Origin: Allofranklinella schreckenbergeri
GTDB taxonomy: Bacteria; Pseudomonadota; Gammaproteobacteria; Burkholderiales; Burkholderiaceae_C
Assembly: GCF_003703475.1 (NCBI RefSeq)
Contig: NZ_RDQM01000005.1
Coordinates: forward strand, 151,261-215,260
Length of the DNA stretch: 64,000 bases
Reading direction: 5' to 3'
Under the pieces are notes generated by a model that saw nothing but the letters and a program-made list of their open reading frames with translations, searched no databases and had not been told where the DNA came from. Below are positions 8,730 to 18,848 of the stretch, one piece after another (the stretch's first letter is position 1; every line of letters begins with the position of its first letter). The position numbers and the translations under genes are program-made.

Positions 8730-10757
8730 ATGTCCGGACTCAATCTCGCCCAAACCCAAGCCGTGCACCACATCAGCGGCCCCTCCTTAGTGCTTGCGGG
8801 CGCAGGCTCTGGCAAAACGCGCGTCATCACCCACAAAATCGCCCATTTGATCGAGCGCGGCCTGCCCGCACAGCGCATCGCCGCCATCACCTTCACCAAC
8901 AAAGCCGCCGCTGAAATGCGCGAGCGCGCCCGCGGGCTGATCGGCAAGCCTGCCAAGGATGTGCTGATTTGCACCTTCCACGCCTTGGGCGTGCGCATGG
9001 TGCGCGAAGACGGGCAGGCGCTGGGGCTCAAGCCCCAATTCAGCATCCTCGACAGCGACGACGTGCTCTCCATCCTCAAAGAGTGCGGCGGCACCACTGA
9101 TGCCGCCCTGGCGCGCCAGTGGCAATGGACCATCAGCCGCTGGAAAAACGAAGGGCTTAACAGCGCCAGCGCCTTGCAAGCCGTCCAAAACGAAGCCGAA
9201 AAAGTAGCCGCTGTGGTCATGGCCCGCTATGAGGAGCGCCTGAGCGCCTACCAAAGCGTGGATTTCGACGATTTGGTCGGCCTGCCACTGGCGTTGCTGC
9301 GCCAGCATCCCGAAGTACGCGAGAAATGGCAAACCCGCCTGGGCCATGTGCTGGTGGACGAATACCAGGACACCAACGCCACGCAGTACGAACTGCTCAA
9401 ACTGCTGGTGGGCGAGCGCGGGCATTTCACCGCCGTGGGCGACGACGACCAATCCATCTACGGCTGGCGCGGCGCCACGCTGGAGAATCTGAAAAAGCTG
9501 CCGGTGGACTTTCCCACCCTGCGCGTCATCAAGCTGGAGCAAAACTACCGCTCCACCAGCGCCATCCTGCGCGCGGCCAACCACGTCATCGGCCCCAACC
9601 CCAAGCTATTCCCAAAGACGCTGTACTCCGAGCTGGGCGAGGGCGAACCCGTGCGCGTGATGGATTGCGACAGCGAAGAGCATGAGGCCGATCGCATCGT
9701 CCACCGCATCCAAAGCCTGCGCGCCGCCAACCCCATCCCCGAATGGCGCGACTTCGCCATCCTCTACCGCGCCAACCACCAGGCCAAGCCACTGGAAAAA
9801 GCCCTGCGCAAAGCGCAAATCCCCTACAAAGTCTCCGGCGGCACCAGCTTTTTCGACCGCGCCGAAATCCGCGACCTGTGCGCCTGGTTTCGACTCTGGA
9901 GCAACGAAGACGACGACCCCGCCTTTCTGCGCGCCATCACCGCGCCGCGCCGCGGCATCGGCCACCAAACGCTGGCGCAATTGGGCGAATTCGCCACGCA
10001 AATGCAATGCAGCCTGTTCGCCGCCATCTTCAGCCCCATGCTCAGCACCCGCCTGAGCGCCCGCGCCCTGGGCAGCCTGCAAGAATTTGGCCGCCAAATC
10101 AACGACTTGCAATACCGCGCCCGCCACGCCACGGGACAGGACGCCGCACGCCAATTTCTCAAAGACTGGCTCCAAGACATCCGCTTTGAAAGCTTTTTGC
10201 TCGACCACTCCGACACCACTGCCGCCGCCACCGCCCGCTGGGACAACGTGCAAGAGTTTTGCGACTGGATGGCCCAACGCGCAGGCGGCGCCATCGAAGC
10301 CCCCGATATGGCCAGCCAGCAAGCGCAGTCCGCCCCCAAAAGCCTGCTCGAAGTCGCCCAAACCATCGCCCTGCTCTCCACCTTGAGCGAGCAGGAAAAA
10401 GAGCAAAACGTCGTCACCCTCTCCACCCTGCACGCCGCCAAAGGCCTGGAATGGCCCCACGTCATCATGGCAGGCGTCAACGAAGGCGTGTTGCCCTTCC
10501 AGCAAGGCGAAGAGCCCATCGCCGCCTCGCGCCTGGAAGAAGAGCGCCGCCTCATGTACGTAGGCATCACCCGCGCCCAACGCACCCTCGCCGTGAGCTG
10601 GACACGCCGCCGCAAAAAAGGCCGCGATTGGGTCGCTGGCAAACCCAGCCGCTTCATCGCCGAAATGAACCTCACCCCCGACACCGCCCGCGAAGACCCG
10701 CGCGCCAAACTCCGCGCCCTGCGCGAAGAATTCGCCCGCAAAGCCGGCGGCATGTGA
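8730..10757 (+). CDS. rep: ATP-dependent DNA helicase Rep (UvrD/Rep superfamily 1A)
   Basis: A 675-aa 3'-5' helicase involved in replication restart. Visible motifs: Q-motif LNLAQTQAVHH, Walker A AGAGSGKT (residues ~23-30), TFTNKAAAEM (motif Ia), VDEYQDTN (motif II), GDDDQSIYGWRGA (motif III), QNYRS (motif IV), TLHAAKGLEWPHVI (motif V) and EERRLMYVGITRAQ (motif VI). The length and the lack of a long C-terminal extension favour Rep over UvrD. Start ATG 8730 is 131 bp from the maeB start on the other strand. Confidence 0.93.
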   Translation: MSGLNLAQTQAVHHISGPSLVLAGAGSGKTRVITHKIAHLIERGLPAQRIAAITFTNKAAAEMRERARGLIGKPAKDVLICTFHALGVRMVREDGQALGLKPQFSILDSDDVLSILKECGGTTDAALARQWQWTISRWKNEGLNSASALQAVQNEAEKVAAVVMARYEERLSAYQSVDFDDLVGLPLALLRQHPEVREKWQTRLGHVLVDEYQDTNATQYELLKLLVGERGHFTAVGDDDQSIYGWRGATLENLKKLPVDFPTLRVIKLEQNYRSTSAILRAANHVIGPNPKLFPKTLYSELGEGEPVRVMDCDSEEHEADRIVHRIQSLRAANPIPEWRDFAILYRANHQAKPLEKALRKAQIPYKVSGGTSFFDRAEIRDLCAWFRLWSNEDDDPAFLRAITAPRRGIGHQTLAQLGEFATQMQCSLFAAIFSPMLSTRLSARALGSLQEFGRQINDLQYRARHATGQDAARQFLKDWLQDIRFESFLLDHSDTTAAATARWDNVQEFCDWMAQRAGGAIEAPDMASQQAQSAPKSLLEVAQTIALLSTLSEQEKEQNVVTLSTLHAAKGLEWPHVIMAGVNEGVLPFQQGEEPIAASRLEEERRLMYVGITRAQRTLAVSWTRRRKKGRDWVAGKPSRFIAEMNLTPDTAREDPRAKLRALREEFARKAGGM

Positions 10758-10790
10758 GCACTGGTTTTTTGATCGATCTGGAATGTCCTG

Positions 10791-10872
10791 ATTTTATAAA
10801 TCAAAAGGAAATAAAATTGCCTAGTTTTGGCATGATGACAATACCAAAACATTTACCATGATTTGCAATTCA
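10791..10872 (+). repeat. Palindromic intergenic repeat, copy 3
   Basis: Core GCC-TAGTTTT-GGC on the plus strand; outer arms AAATCA and TGATTT are complementary. It sits between convergent rep and nusG, immediately before their shared terminator. Confidence 0.78.
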
Positions 10873-10895
10873 CAGAAACACCCCTGCTCGTCAAG

Positions 10896-10932
10896 CCATG
10901 AAAAAACCGCCTATACAGGCGGTTTTTTCATG
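10896..10932. terminator. Strong bidirectional terminator between rep and nusG
   Basis: The stem CCATGAAAAAACCGCCT pairs perfectly with its complement across a tiny loop. With A6 on one side and T6 on the other, it acts as a Rho-independent terminator in both directions. Confidence 0.9.
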
Positions 10933-10970
10933 GCAACCTTATGGGGTCAAGGGCTATGTGGGCCAAGCCA

Positions 10971-11549
10971 TCAGGTCTTCTCAACTTGGCTGAACTCCAG
11001 CTCCACCGGCGTCGAGCGACCAAAAATCATCACCGACACCCGCAGGCGGCTGCGCTCGTAATTGACCTCTTCCACCGTGCCATTGAAATCGGCAAACGGG
11101 CCTTCCTTGACACGCACCAACTCGCCCACCATGAACTCGATTTTGTGGCGCGGCCGCTCGCCCCCCTCCTCCAGACGATTGACGATCTTCTGCACCTCCG
11201 CCTCGGGAATTGGCGTCGGCTTATTGCGCCCACCCACAAAGCCAGTGACCTTGCTGGTTTGCTTCACCAAATGCCATGTCTCATCGTCCATCACCATTTC
11301 GACAAAGACATAGCCGGGGTAGAGCTTGCGCTCAGCCATCTTGCGCTGGCCGTTTTTCATCTCCACCACTTCTTCCGTAGGCACCAGGATGCGACCAAAC
11401 TTGGCCTCCATCCCCTCACGCGCCACGCGCTCGGCAATATTGCGCTCTACTGCTTTCTCCATGCCGGAGTAAGCATGCACGATGTACCACTGCTTCGCAA
11501 AACCCGTCGTCTCGGTTTCGCCAGTCGGCTTGTTCTCTGCGTCACTCAT
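10971..11549 (-). CDS. nusG: Transcription termination/antitermination protein NusG
   Basis: NusG (192 aa) is a universal RNA polymerase elongation factor. The NGN domain starts [20 protein letters not shown]; the C-terminal KOW domain contains [21 protein letters not shown]. Start 11549 (MSDAENK) has GGAGG 5 nt upstream and overlaps the secE stop codon in an ATGA arrangement, which indicates translational coupling; a start 12 bp further upstream is therefore unlikely. Confidence 0.97.
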   Translation of the reverse strand: MSDAENKPTGETETTGFAKQWYIVHAYSGMEKAVERNIAERVAREGMEAKFGRILVPTEEVVEMKNGQRKMAERKLYPGYVFVEMVMDDETWHLVKQTSKVTGFVGGRNKPTPIPEAEVQKIVNRLEEGGERPRHKIEFMVGELVRVKEGPFADFNGTVEEVNYERSRLRVSVMIFGRSTPVELEFSQVEKT

Positions 11550-11935
11550 CCATTCCTCCATCCCAGCAGCAAATCAAAAACCACCCACCCCACAGTCATG
11601 TCCGCCAACCAAAGGAACAAGGCCATCACGACAGAAAAAGCAAAAACATAGCCCGTCATCTGAGTGGCATCTTTGCGCCGAGGCCAAACCACTTTTTTCA
11701 GTTCATTCCAAGAGTCACGCACATAAACGATGAAGTCGCGCCCTGGATTCGACCAAAGAAACACCAGTGTCGCCAACACCAAGCCAATCAGCAACGCCCC
11801 CCACTGCACGAAAGCGCCATGGGCAGACAACCAATAGAACGCCACAACGCCACCAACGGCAAACAAAACCGCAATGACAAGCTTGAACACACTGGCGCCA
11901 GAGCCAACCGTTTCAACCTGCGAGGGTGCTGACAT
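11546..11935 (-). CDS. secE: Preprotein translocase subunit SecE
   Basis: SecE (129 aa) is the clamp subunit of the SecYEG channel. It is the three-helix proteobacterial form: TM segments at about residues 16-36, 43-61 and 96-118, with the conserved cytoplasmic amphipathic helix [17 protein letters not shown] before the last TM. It is coupled to nusG by an ATGA overlap, the standard secE-nusG operon. Confidence 0.96.
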   Translation of the reverse strand: MSAPSQVETVGSGASVFKLVIAVLFAVGGVVAFYWLSAHGAFVQWGALLIGLVLATLVFLWSNPGRDFIVYVRDSWNELKKVVWPRRKDATQMTGYVFAFSVVMALFLWLADMTVGWVVFDLLLGWRNG

Positions 11936-11984
11936 TTCTCACTCCATGCACCCGAAAAACCTCAGATGCCAAACATTCATACAG

Positions 11985-12013
11985 AAAAACCCGCCATGTG
12001 AGGGCGGGTTTCA
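11985..12013 (-). terminator. Hairpin terminator between tRNA-Trp and secE
   Basis: On the minus strand AAACCCGCC and GGCGGGTTT pair (11987-11995 with 12003-12011), followed by a short T run. It lies between tRNA-Trp and secE, so it either ends the tuf/tRNA transcript or attenuates read-through into secE-nusG. Confidence 0.65.
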
Positions 12014-12043
12014 TTCAAAAGAAGCGGTTGAGACAACCTCTTC

Positions 12044-12119
12044 TGGCAGGGGCAGTAGGAATCGAACCTACAACCTTCGGTTTTGGAGACCGACGCTCTG
12101 CCAATTGAGCTATACCCCT
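12044..12119 (-). tRNA. trpT: tRNA-Trp (anticodon CCA)
   Basis: 76 nt including an encoded CCA end. The acceptor stem AGGGGTA pairs with TGCCCCT; the anticodon loop is CT-CCA-AA, and the T arm has GTTCGATTC. The position between tuf and secE is the classic proteobacterial arrangement. Confidence 0.96.
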
Positions 12120-12128
12120 AGACCTTCA

Positions 12129-12159
12129 GAAAATTTGCGAATCACCTTCGCAAATTTTC
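12129..12159 (-). terminator. Hairpin after tuf
   Basis: A perfect 13-bp inverted repeat, GAAAATTTGCGAA with TTCGCAAATTTTC, lies between the tuf stop and tRNA-Trp. It could terminate tuf transcription or act as a processing site releasing the tRNA. Confidence 0.5.
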
Positions 12160-12170
12160 ACTTTCAAAAC

Positions 12171-13361
<1,191 letters not shown>

Positions 13362-13428
13362 TTCTCAAACCTCGAAAGAAATGAATTACCAGAGACAAAA
13401 CAACAAACCGCCACTGCAAGCGGCGAAT

Positions 13429-13503
<75 letters not shown>

Positions 13504-13538
13504 ACTGAAGCTCACACCAGATAAGACAACACCCCATC

Positions 13539-13612
13539 TGGAGCGGGAGACGGGAATCGAACCCGCGTCATCAGCTTGGAAGGCTGGGGTTCTACCATTG
13601 AACTACTCCCGC
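13539..13612 (-). tRNA. tRNA-Gly (anticodon TCC)
   Basis: 74 nt with encoded CCA. Acceptor GCGGGAG/CTCCCGC, anticodon loop CT-TCC-AA. Middle member of the Tyr-Gly-Thr-tuf transcription unit. Confidence 0.95.
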
Positions 13613-13644
13613 AGAATTTGCAATTGCATGCAAATCAAGAAGCC

Positions 13645-13730
13645 TGGTGGAGGGAGCTGGATTCGAACCAGCGTACTCGTTAGAGGGCAGATTTACAGTC
13701 TGCTGCCTTTAACCACTCGGCCATCCCTCC
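13645..13730 (-). tRNA. tRNA-Tyr (anticodon GTA)
   Basis: 86 nt with encoded CCA and the long variable arm of class II tRNAs. Acceptor GGAGGGA/TCCCTCC, anticodon loop CT-GTA-AA. First gene of the tRNA-tuf unit; its promoter should lie in the short gap before the kinase gene at 13776. Confidence 0.95.
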
Positions 13731-13775
13731 GTAAAAGGTAGACTATAGCATAAAAAATCTTCGCTCAGTTCATCC

Positions 13776-16700
13776 ATGAAAATTTTTCGCCAACATGGCT
13801 CGTTGTCTGGATTGCAAGCCCAACGCCTCATGCTCAAGAGCATCCCTCTTGCAGCCATTGCCATCATGGCATGCCTCTTGGTGGCCATCCTCGGCACCAC
13901 AAAGTTCGTGGAATATCGTGCGCGCGATGCCAAATTTTTGCGCGATCAAGCCATACAAGCCGCGAGGGTGCTAGAACATGTCGATGTGCTTTCCGATACC
14001 TCGCCACTGAATCAAGTTAACGAGCTGGTCTGGGCTCTGGAGGACTTGCAAAACACACTCCCGCATGACTCAAAAGCAACCTCTGCCATTGTGCTCGCTT
14101 ACCGTCAGGCATTGAATTTGCGTGACAGCCTGCGTTTTATCCGCCCCAGCAGTCCCGAGATCACTGTTTCGCATATTCACTCCCTCTTGACTGAAGCCCG
14201 GCATGCCTTGAGACGCGAGATGGAAGCCAGTGCTGCTGCACACTTTCGCATCCTTGAACAAAATTTGCTTTTTTGGAATTTTGGAATTGCAACCGCGTTG
14301 ATTCTCGTGAGCATTCTTGGCGGATGGCTGCTCTATCGCTACGGATATCGACCGATGTCATCACTGCGAACCATCTTAAGCGTATGCGCACGCAAAGACA
14401 GTACGCCAACGGCCTTGGCTGATGCAGACCTGTATTTGCTTGAGCCTAGTATGCGCGCCAACATCCAAACCATCTATCGACTACTACGTGAAGGCGATCA
14501 GCTCGCAGCACAAATGGCGCAGCGTGTTCAAGGTTTCCAAGCATCACAGCAAATGCTGGAATTAGCCAAAGCCATTCCAGGCGTCGTCTTTCAATACGAA
14601 TACCTAGCGGACGGCACACGCATACACCATTTCGTCAGCCCTAAAGCCTGGTCTTTCTTCGGCCAATCAGAGCCCGAAGGCGCAGCAGACGCTGCGCAAT
14701 ACGGACACGACTGGGAGGATGCGTCACCCATTCCCCTTGCTTTAACCCATAGCCTTTTCGAGCACGTAGCGCAGCAGCAATCCCCAGCACCCCAAGTATT
14801 GGAATACGACACAGAAATCGCTTATGTGGGTCAACAGCGGTGGATTCGTACATTGGCCACAGCTACTCCGCAAACGAGCGGATCGACTATCGTCAATGGT
14901 GTATGGCTAGATGTCAGCGAGAGCATTGAACAAGCGCAAGCGTTGACCAAAGCTCATAGCGACGCAGAGCGCGTCGCTGAAGAAAAAGCCCGGCTATTAG
15001 CTGTCATGAGTCACGAGATTCGCACACCTCTCAATGGCATACTGGGCATGGCCCAATTGGCATTGAAAAGTGATATGCCTGTAATGCAACGCGAGCGCAT
15101 TCGCAAAATTCTCAGCTCCGGCCACCATCTGATAGAGATAGTTAATGATGTACTGGATTTTTCAAAAATTGAGAGTGGTCAGCTGGCATTAGAGCAAACG
15201 TCTTTCTCCCTATCGCATCTGGTGGCGGAGGTCTGCGATCTACTCGCACCACGTGCCGCTGAAAAGGGGCTGGAGCTTTGGGTAGACATTCCTCCCCCGC
15301 TCTATGGCAATTGGCTGGGAGACCCATTCCGACTACGCCAAATTCTCGTGAACTTTACGGTTAACGCAATCAAATTCACCCAGGCAGGCGAAGTCTCGAT
15401 ACACGCAAAAATCCTTGACCACTCCTCACCTGGGCCCGATGCGAAAAATCTGGAACAAGAATCAACCCTGCTACTCATCGAAGTCCATGACACAGGCATC
15501 GGTATTTCATCGCAAGACCAAAAAAACCTATTTCAGGCTTTTCGACAAGCCGATGCATCAATCACACGGCGTTACGGGGGGACAGGGCTGGGCCTAGCCA
15601 TTTCCAACCATTTTGCGCAATTGCTAGGCGGACAAACGGGCGTACGCAGCCGTCCAGGAGAAGGCAGCGTATTTTGGTTTACCGCACGTATCCAACGCGC
15701 TAGCCCAGACGCAACTCACGATGAATTGCGTGGCTGGCAAGTCTTAATTGCGGAAAGCCATGACGGTGCTCGCGCTGCTTTGCGCAAAACGCTGGCCAAT
15801 GCTTTCGCCTGCAAAGTGGTAGAGGCGAATTCAGGACATCAAGTTCTCCAACTTTTACAAACTAGCCGAGAACGTTTTGACCTGTGCATTTTTGCATCAC
15901 AACTGGCCGACATGAACGCAATCCAGTTACTGCAAGCAACAAGGCAAGCCAACTACCCTGGCCCCATATGGTTTGCTGGCTACCAAGACTCCCCTGAACT
16001 TGCTACCTTAGGGAAAGAACCCGGTGTCTCCATACTGACCAAGCCACTGGGTCTGGATATCCTTGCTTTGGCTGCGAAACAGGCTCTTTCTCATACCGGC
16101 AGTCATTTTGAATACGCATCGTCTGCACCCCTCCGCTTTCTCATCGTAGACGATAACGCCCTCAATCGCGCCATTGCCGCAGACTTCCTACAAAGCAACC
16201 CCGACCTGCATAGCAGCATCGATTTTGCTGAGAACGGCCAGCAAGCCATTGAAAAAATCCTTGCAGCGCAAGAACTCCCATACGATGCCGTACTGATGGA
16301 TGTAGAAATGCCGGTCCTAGACGGGCTGTCTGCGACAAGGGAAATCCACGAACTGCTTCAAGACCCGCCTCCCATTTTCGCCATGTCGGCACATCATGGT
16401 GGAGAGCAAGAAGCCCAAGCGTTAGCCAGTGGCATGCTGGACTTCATTCATAAGCCCTTGGTCGAAACCCAATTCTGGAAAGTCCTCAGCGCTTGGCATA
16501 TCACCCCGCTGCGCGCCGCCGCCCCCGTTTCACAGCCTGCGGATTTACCTGCCCAAAGTGACACTTTTGACCACCATGCATGGCTAGACCTCGTGCATAG
16601 CCTCTCTTTTGAGCGAGCACAAGAACTGGCAGAGCAGTTCCTCACACAATCCGAGCAACAACTACAAGAGCTCACCAGCGCTTACAACTCTCAGGACGTC

Positions 16701-16934
16701 AGCAAACTTTACGCTGTCCTGCACCAAATCAGCGGTACCGCCGGCTCATTTGGATTGATCGCAGCGGGATCGGCTGCGAAAGCCATGTCTGCGGCCATCC
16801 GATCACAACAGCAAAGCCAGCTACCCACCCTGCTGATACAGCTTCAAACGGCCCTGCATCACGGACAAGCCCACTTAAAAGGGCTGATTGCCCAATCCAC
16901 TGCGATGGAAAAACAACCTGATGAAAATAGTTAA
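13776..16934 (+). CDS. Hybrid sensor histidine kinase (HisKA-HATPase-REC-REC-HPt)
   Basis: A 1052-aa inner-membrane phosphorelay sensor of BarA-like layout. Two TM segments (about residues 24-44 and 170-192) bracket a ~125-residue periplasmic helical sensor; a coiled linker and PAS-like region follow. HisKA has the phospho-acceptor His413 in MSHEIRTPLNG; HATPase_c shows NAIKFT, DTGIGIS and GGTGLGL. The first receiver appears degenerate: where the phospho-Asp is expected the sequence reads DLCIFASQL. The second receiver is intact (VDDN pair, Asp842 in LMDVEMP, HKPL lysine). The C-terminal HPt has His983 in LHQISGTAGSFG. The output regulator is not adjacent. Start ATG has no strong SD. Base composition is lower in GC than the flanking genes. 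Confidence 0.88.
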   Translation: MKIFRQHGSLSGLQAQRLMLKSIPLAAIAIMACLLVAILGTTKFVEYRARDAKFLRDQAIQAARVLEHVDVLSDTSPLNQVNELVWALEDLQNTLPHDSKATSAIVLAYRQALNLRDSLRFIRPSSPEITVSHIHSLLTEARHALRREMEASAAAHFRILEQNLLFWNFGIATALILVSILGGWLLYRYGYRPMSSLRTILSVCARKDSTPTALADADLYLLEPSMRANIQTIYRLLREGDQLAAQMAQRVQGFQASQQMLELAKAIPGVVFQYEYLADGTRIHHFVSPKAWSFFGQSEPEGAADAAQYGHDWEDASPIPLALTHSLFEHVAQQQSPAPQVLEYDTEIAYVGQQRWIRTLATATPQTSGSTIVNGVWLDVSESIEQAQALTKAHSDAERVAEEKARLLAVMSHEIRTPLNGILGMAQLALKSDMPVMQRERIRKILSSGHHLIEIVNDVLDFSKIESGQLALEQTSFSLSHLVAEVCDLLAPRAAEKGLELWVDIPPPLYGNWLGDPFRLRQILVNFTVNAIKFTQAGEVSIHAKILDHSSPGPDAKNLEQESTLLLIEVHDTGIGISSQDQKNLFQAFRQADASITRRYGGTGLGLAISNHFAQLLGGQTGVRSRPGEGSVFWFTARIQRASPDATHDELRGWQVLIAESHDGARAALRKTLANAFACKVVEANSGHQVLQLLQTSRERFDLCIFASQLADMNAIQLLQATRQANYPGPIWFAGYQDSPELATLGKEPGVSILTKPLGLDILALAAKQALSHTGSHFEYASSAPLRFLIVDDNALNRAIAADFLQSNPDLHSSIDFAENGQQAIEKILAAQELPYDAVLMDVEMPVLDGLSATREIHELLQDPPPIFAMSAHHGGEQEAQALASGMLDFIHKPLVETQFWKVLSAWHITPLRAAAPVSQPADLPAQSDTFDHHAWLDLVHSLSFERAQELAEQFLTQSEQQLQELTSAYNSQDVSKLYAVLHQISGTAGSFGLIAAGSAAKAMSAAIRSQQQSQLPTLLIQLQTALHHGQAHLKGLIAQSTAMEKQPDENS

Positions 16935-17093
16935 CCATTGCCAGCACACCCCCACCTGAAAACGTAACCACTTGTACAGCAATCCGGCTACACTGCCATT
17001 GCATCATGGCTGTTCAACGACCCCATTCCATCCACAGGAACAGGGGCATCTGCCTATCGGGTCGCTCAACTCTCTATAACTCTATTGATCAAT

Positions 17094-18827
17094 ATGCCCA
17101 CTGAAGAAGTCACCAAAAAAGCCCCCGTGACGGTTGCCTTGCCAACTGTAGCTCGGGCCTTTTTGGCGTCCAAACAACTCACTCAGGAACAAGTCGACAC
17201 AGCACTGCAAAGGGCGCAAAGTGAGCGCCGAGATTTTTTAGAAATCGTTATAGAAAGCAACCTTCTTTCAAGTGCGCAAGTTGCAAAAACCATCTCGGAT
17301 GTTTTTGCCGTCCCTTACATTGATCTTGATGCTATTGAGCCCTTGCGGCTTCCCTCTCAATTACTGGATCTGAAACTTTGTCGCACCTATAAAGTGATTG
17401 CCCTTGGAAAAAAACAAGGTCGACTCATTATTGCCAGCAGCGATCCCAGCAATCGAGATATTGCAGAAAAGATCAAATTTGCAACACAGTCTTCTGTAGA
17501 ATGGATTGTTGCCGATTTAAACAAAATCAACTCATTATTGGAAACAATTGCAAAATCCAACTCCTTGGATTCACCCTCCTCCTCGGATGATTTTGAATTT
17601 GGCGAATTTGAAATAAGTTCCGAAACGGAAGCGGAGGACGACGCTTCCGCGGTTGCAGATGCAGATGATGCCCCGGTTGTTCGATTTTTTCAAAAAATGA
17701 TTGTGGACGCCGTTCGCATGGGGGCATCTGACTTGCATTTTGAACCTTACGAGTTTAGTTATCGCGTACGTTTTCGAATCGATGGAGAGCTGAGGGAGGT
17801 TTCCTCTCCCCCAATAGGAATCAAAGAAAAAATAGCCTCGCGCATTAAAGTGATTTCCCGAATGGATATTTCCGAAAAACGCATCCCACAAGATGGACGA
17901 ACAAAAATGCGTATAGGCGGAAAATCTATCGATTTCCGTGTTAGCACACTACCTACACTGTTTGGGGAAAAAATAGTAATACGTATCCTAGATTCCAGCA
18001 GCGCAAAGATAGGCATTGACGCACTTGGATACGAACCCATCGAGAAAGAGCGCCTGCTTAAAGCTATTGAAAGACCATATGGGATGATTTTGGTTACAGG
18101 CCCAACAGGCTCCGGCAAAACCGTTTCCCTTTACACTTGTCTAAACCTTCTGAATAAGCCTGGCGTCAATATTTCTACCGCAGAAGATCCCTCTGAAATC
18201 AACTTACCTGGTGTTAACCAAGTTAATGTTAACGACAAAGCAGGCCTCACCTTCGCAGCTGCGCTCAAATCCTTTTTACGACAAGACCCTGACATTATCA
18301 TGGTGGGGGAAATCCGCGACTTGGAAACAGCCGATATTGCCATTAAGGCCGCACAAACAGGCCACCTAGTGCTATCCACACTCCACACCAACGATGCCCC
18401 CACTACCTTAACACGCTTGCGCAATATGGGCATAGCCCCATTCAATATCGCCTCCAGCGTGATTTTGATTACAGCCCAACGTCTAGCACGAAGGCTATGT
18501 GTTCACTGCAAAGAGCCTGCAGAAATCCCGGTGGACGCCATGATTGATGCCGGATTCAGCTACGATGATTTGGATGGCTCATGGGTGCCTTATAAAGCTG
18601 TTGGCTGCTCTGCCTGCAACAACGGCTACAAAGGGCGGGTCGGTATTTACCAAGTCATGCCCATCTCCGAAGAAATTCAACGCATCATTCTTGCCGATGG
18701 CTCTGCCTTAGAAATCCAAGATCAGGCCGAAAAAGAAGGCGTGCGCACTTTGCGGCAGTCCGGCCTGCAAAAAGTCAAGATCGGTGTCACCTCATTGGAT
18801 GAGGTGCTGGCCGTTACCAATGAATAA
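17094..18827 (+). CDS. pilB: Type IV pilus assembly ATPase PilB
   Basis: PilB (577 aa) is the hexameric extension ATPase of type IV pili. The N-terminal MshEN/GspE_N domain (ARAFLASKQLTQEQVDTAL) is followed by an acidic Ser/Asp/Glu-rich linker (~160-200). The ATPase core carries GPTGSGKT (Walker A), the Asp box, TAEDPSEI, IIMVGEIRDLETADIAIKAAQTGH (Walker B, His box), and a zinc tetracysteine CVHCKEP...CSACNNG. ATG 17094 is preferred; a TTG at 17085 in frame adds three residues and neither start has a good SD. It is the first gene of pilB-pilC-pilD-coaE. Confidence 0.94.
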   Translation: MPTEEVTKKAPVTVALPTVARAFLASKQLTQEQVDTALQRAQSERRDFLEIVIESNLLSSAQVAKTISDVFAVPYIDLDAIEPLRLPSQLLDLKLCRTYKVIALGKKQGRLIIASSDPSNRDIAEKIKFATQSSVEWIVADLNKINSLLETIAKSNSLDSPSSSDDFEFGEFEISSETEAEDDASAVADADDAPVVRFFQKMIVDAVRMGASDLHFEPYEFSYRVRFRIDGELREVSSPPIGIKEKIASRIKVISRMDISEKRIPQDGRTKMRIGGKSIDFRVSTLPTLFGEKIVIRILDSSSAKIGIDALGYEPIEKERLLKAIERPYGMILVTGPTGSGKTVSLYTCLNLLNKPGVNISTAEDPSEINLPGVNQVNVNDKAGLTFAAALKSFLRQDPDIIMVGEIRDLETADIAIKAAQTGHLVLSTLHTNDAPTTLTRLRNMGIAPFNIASSVILITAQRLARRLCVHCKEPAEIPVDAMIDAGFSYDDLDGSWVPYKAVGCSACNNGYKGRVGIYQVMPISEEIQRIILADGSALEIQDQAEKEGVRTLRQSGLQKVKIGVTSLDEVLAVTNE

Positions 18828-18848
18828 TGCATAGATTGGAGATATTTT

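Noticed and set aside
6379..8790. 803-residue plus-strand frame opposite maeB
   Set aside because: A GC-driven shadow of maeB, rich in His/Gly/Ala, with no motif.
16985..17005. Sigma-54 (-24/-12) promoter before pilB
   Set aside because: A GG and a GC-containing TTGCA are present but 2 bp too far apart for the sigma-54 consensus.
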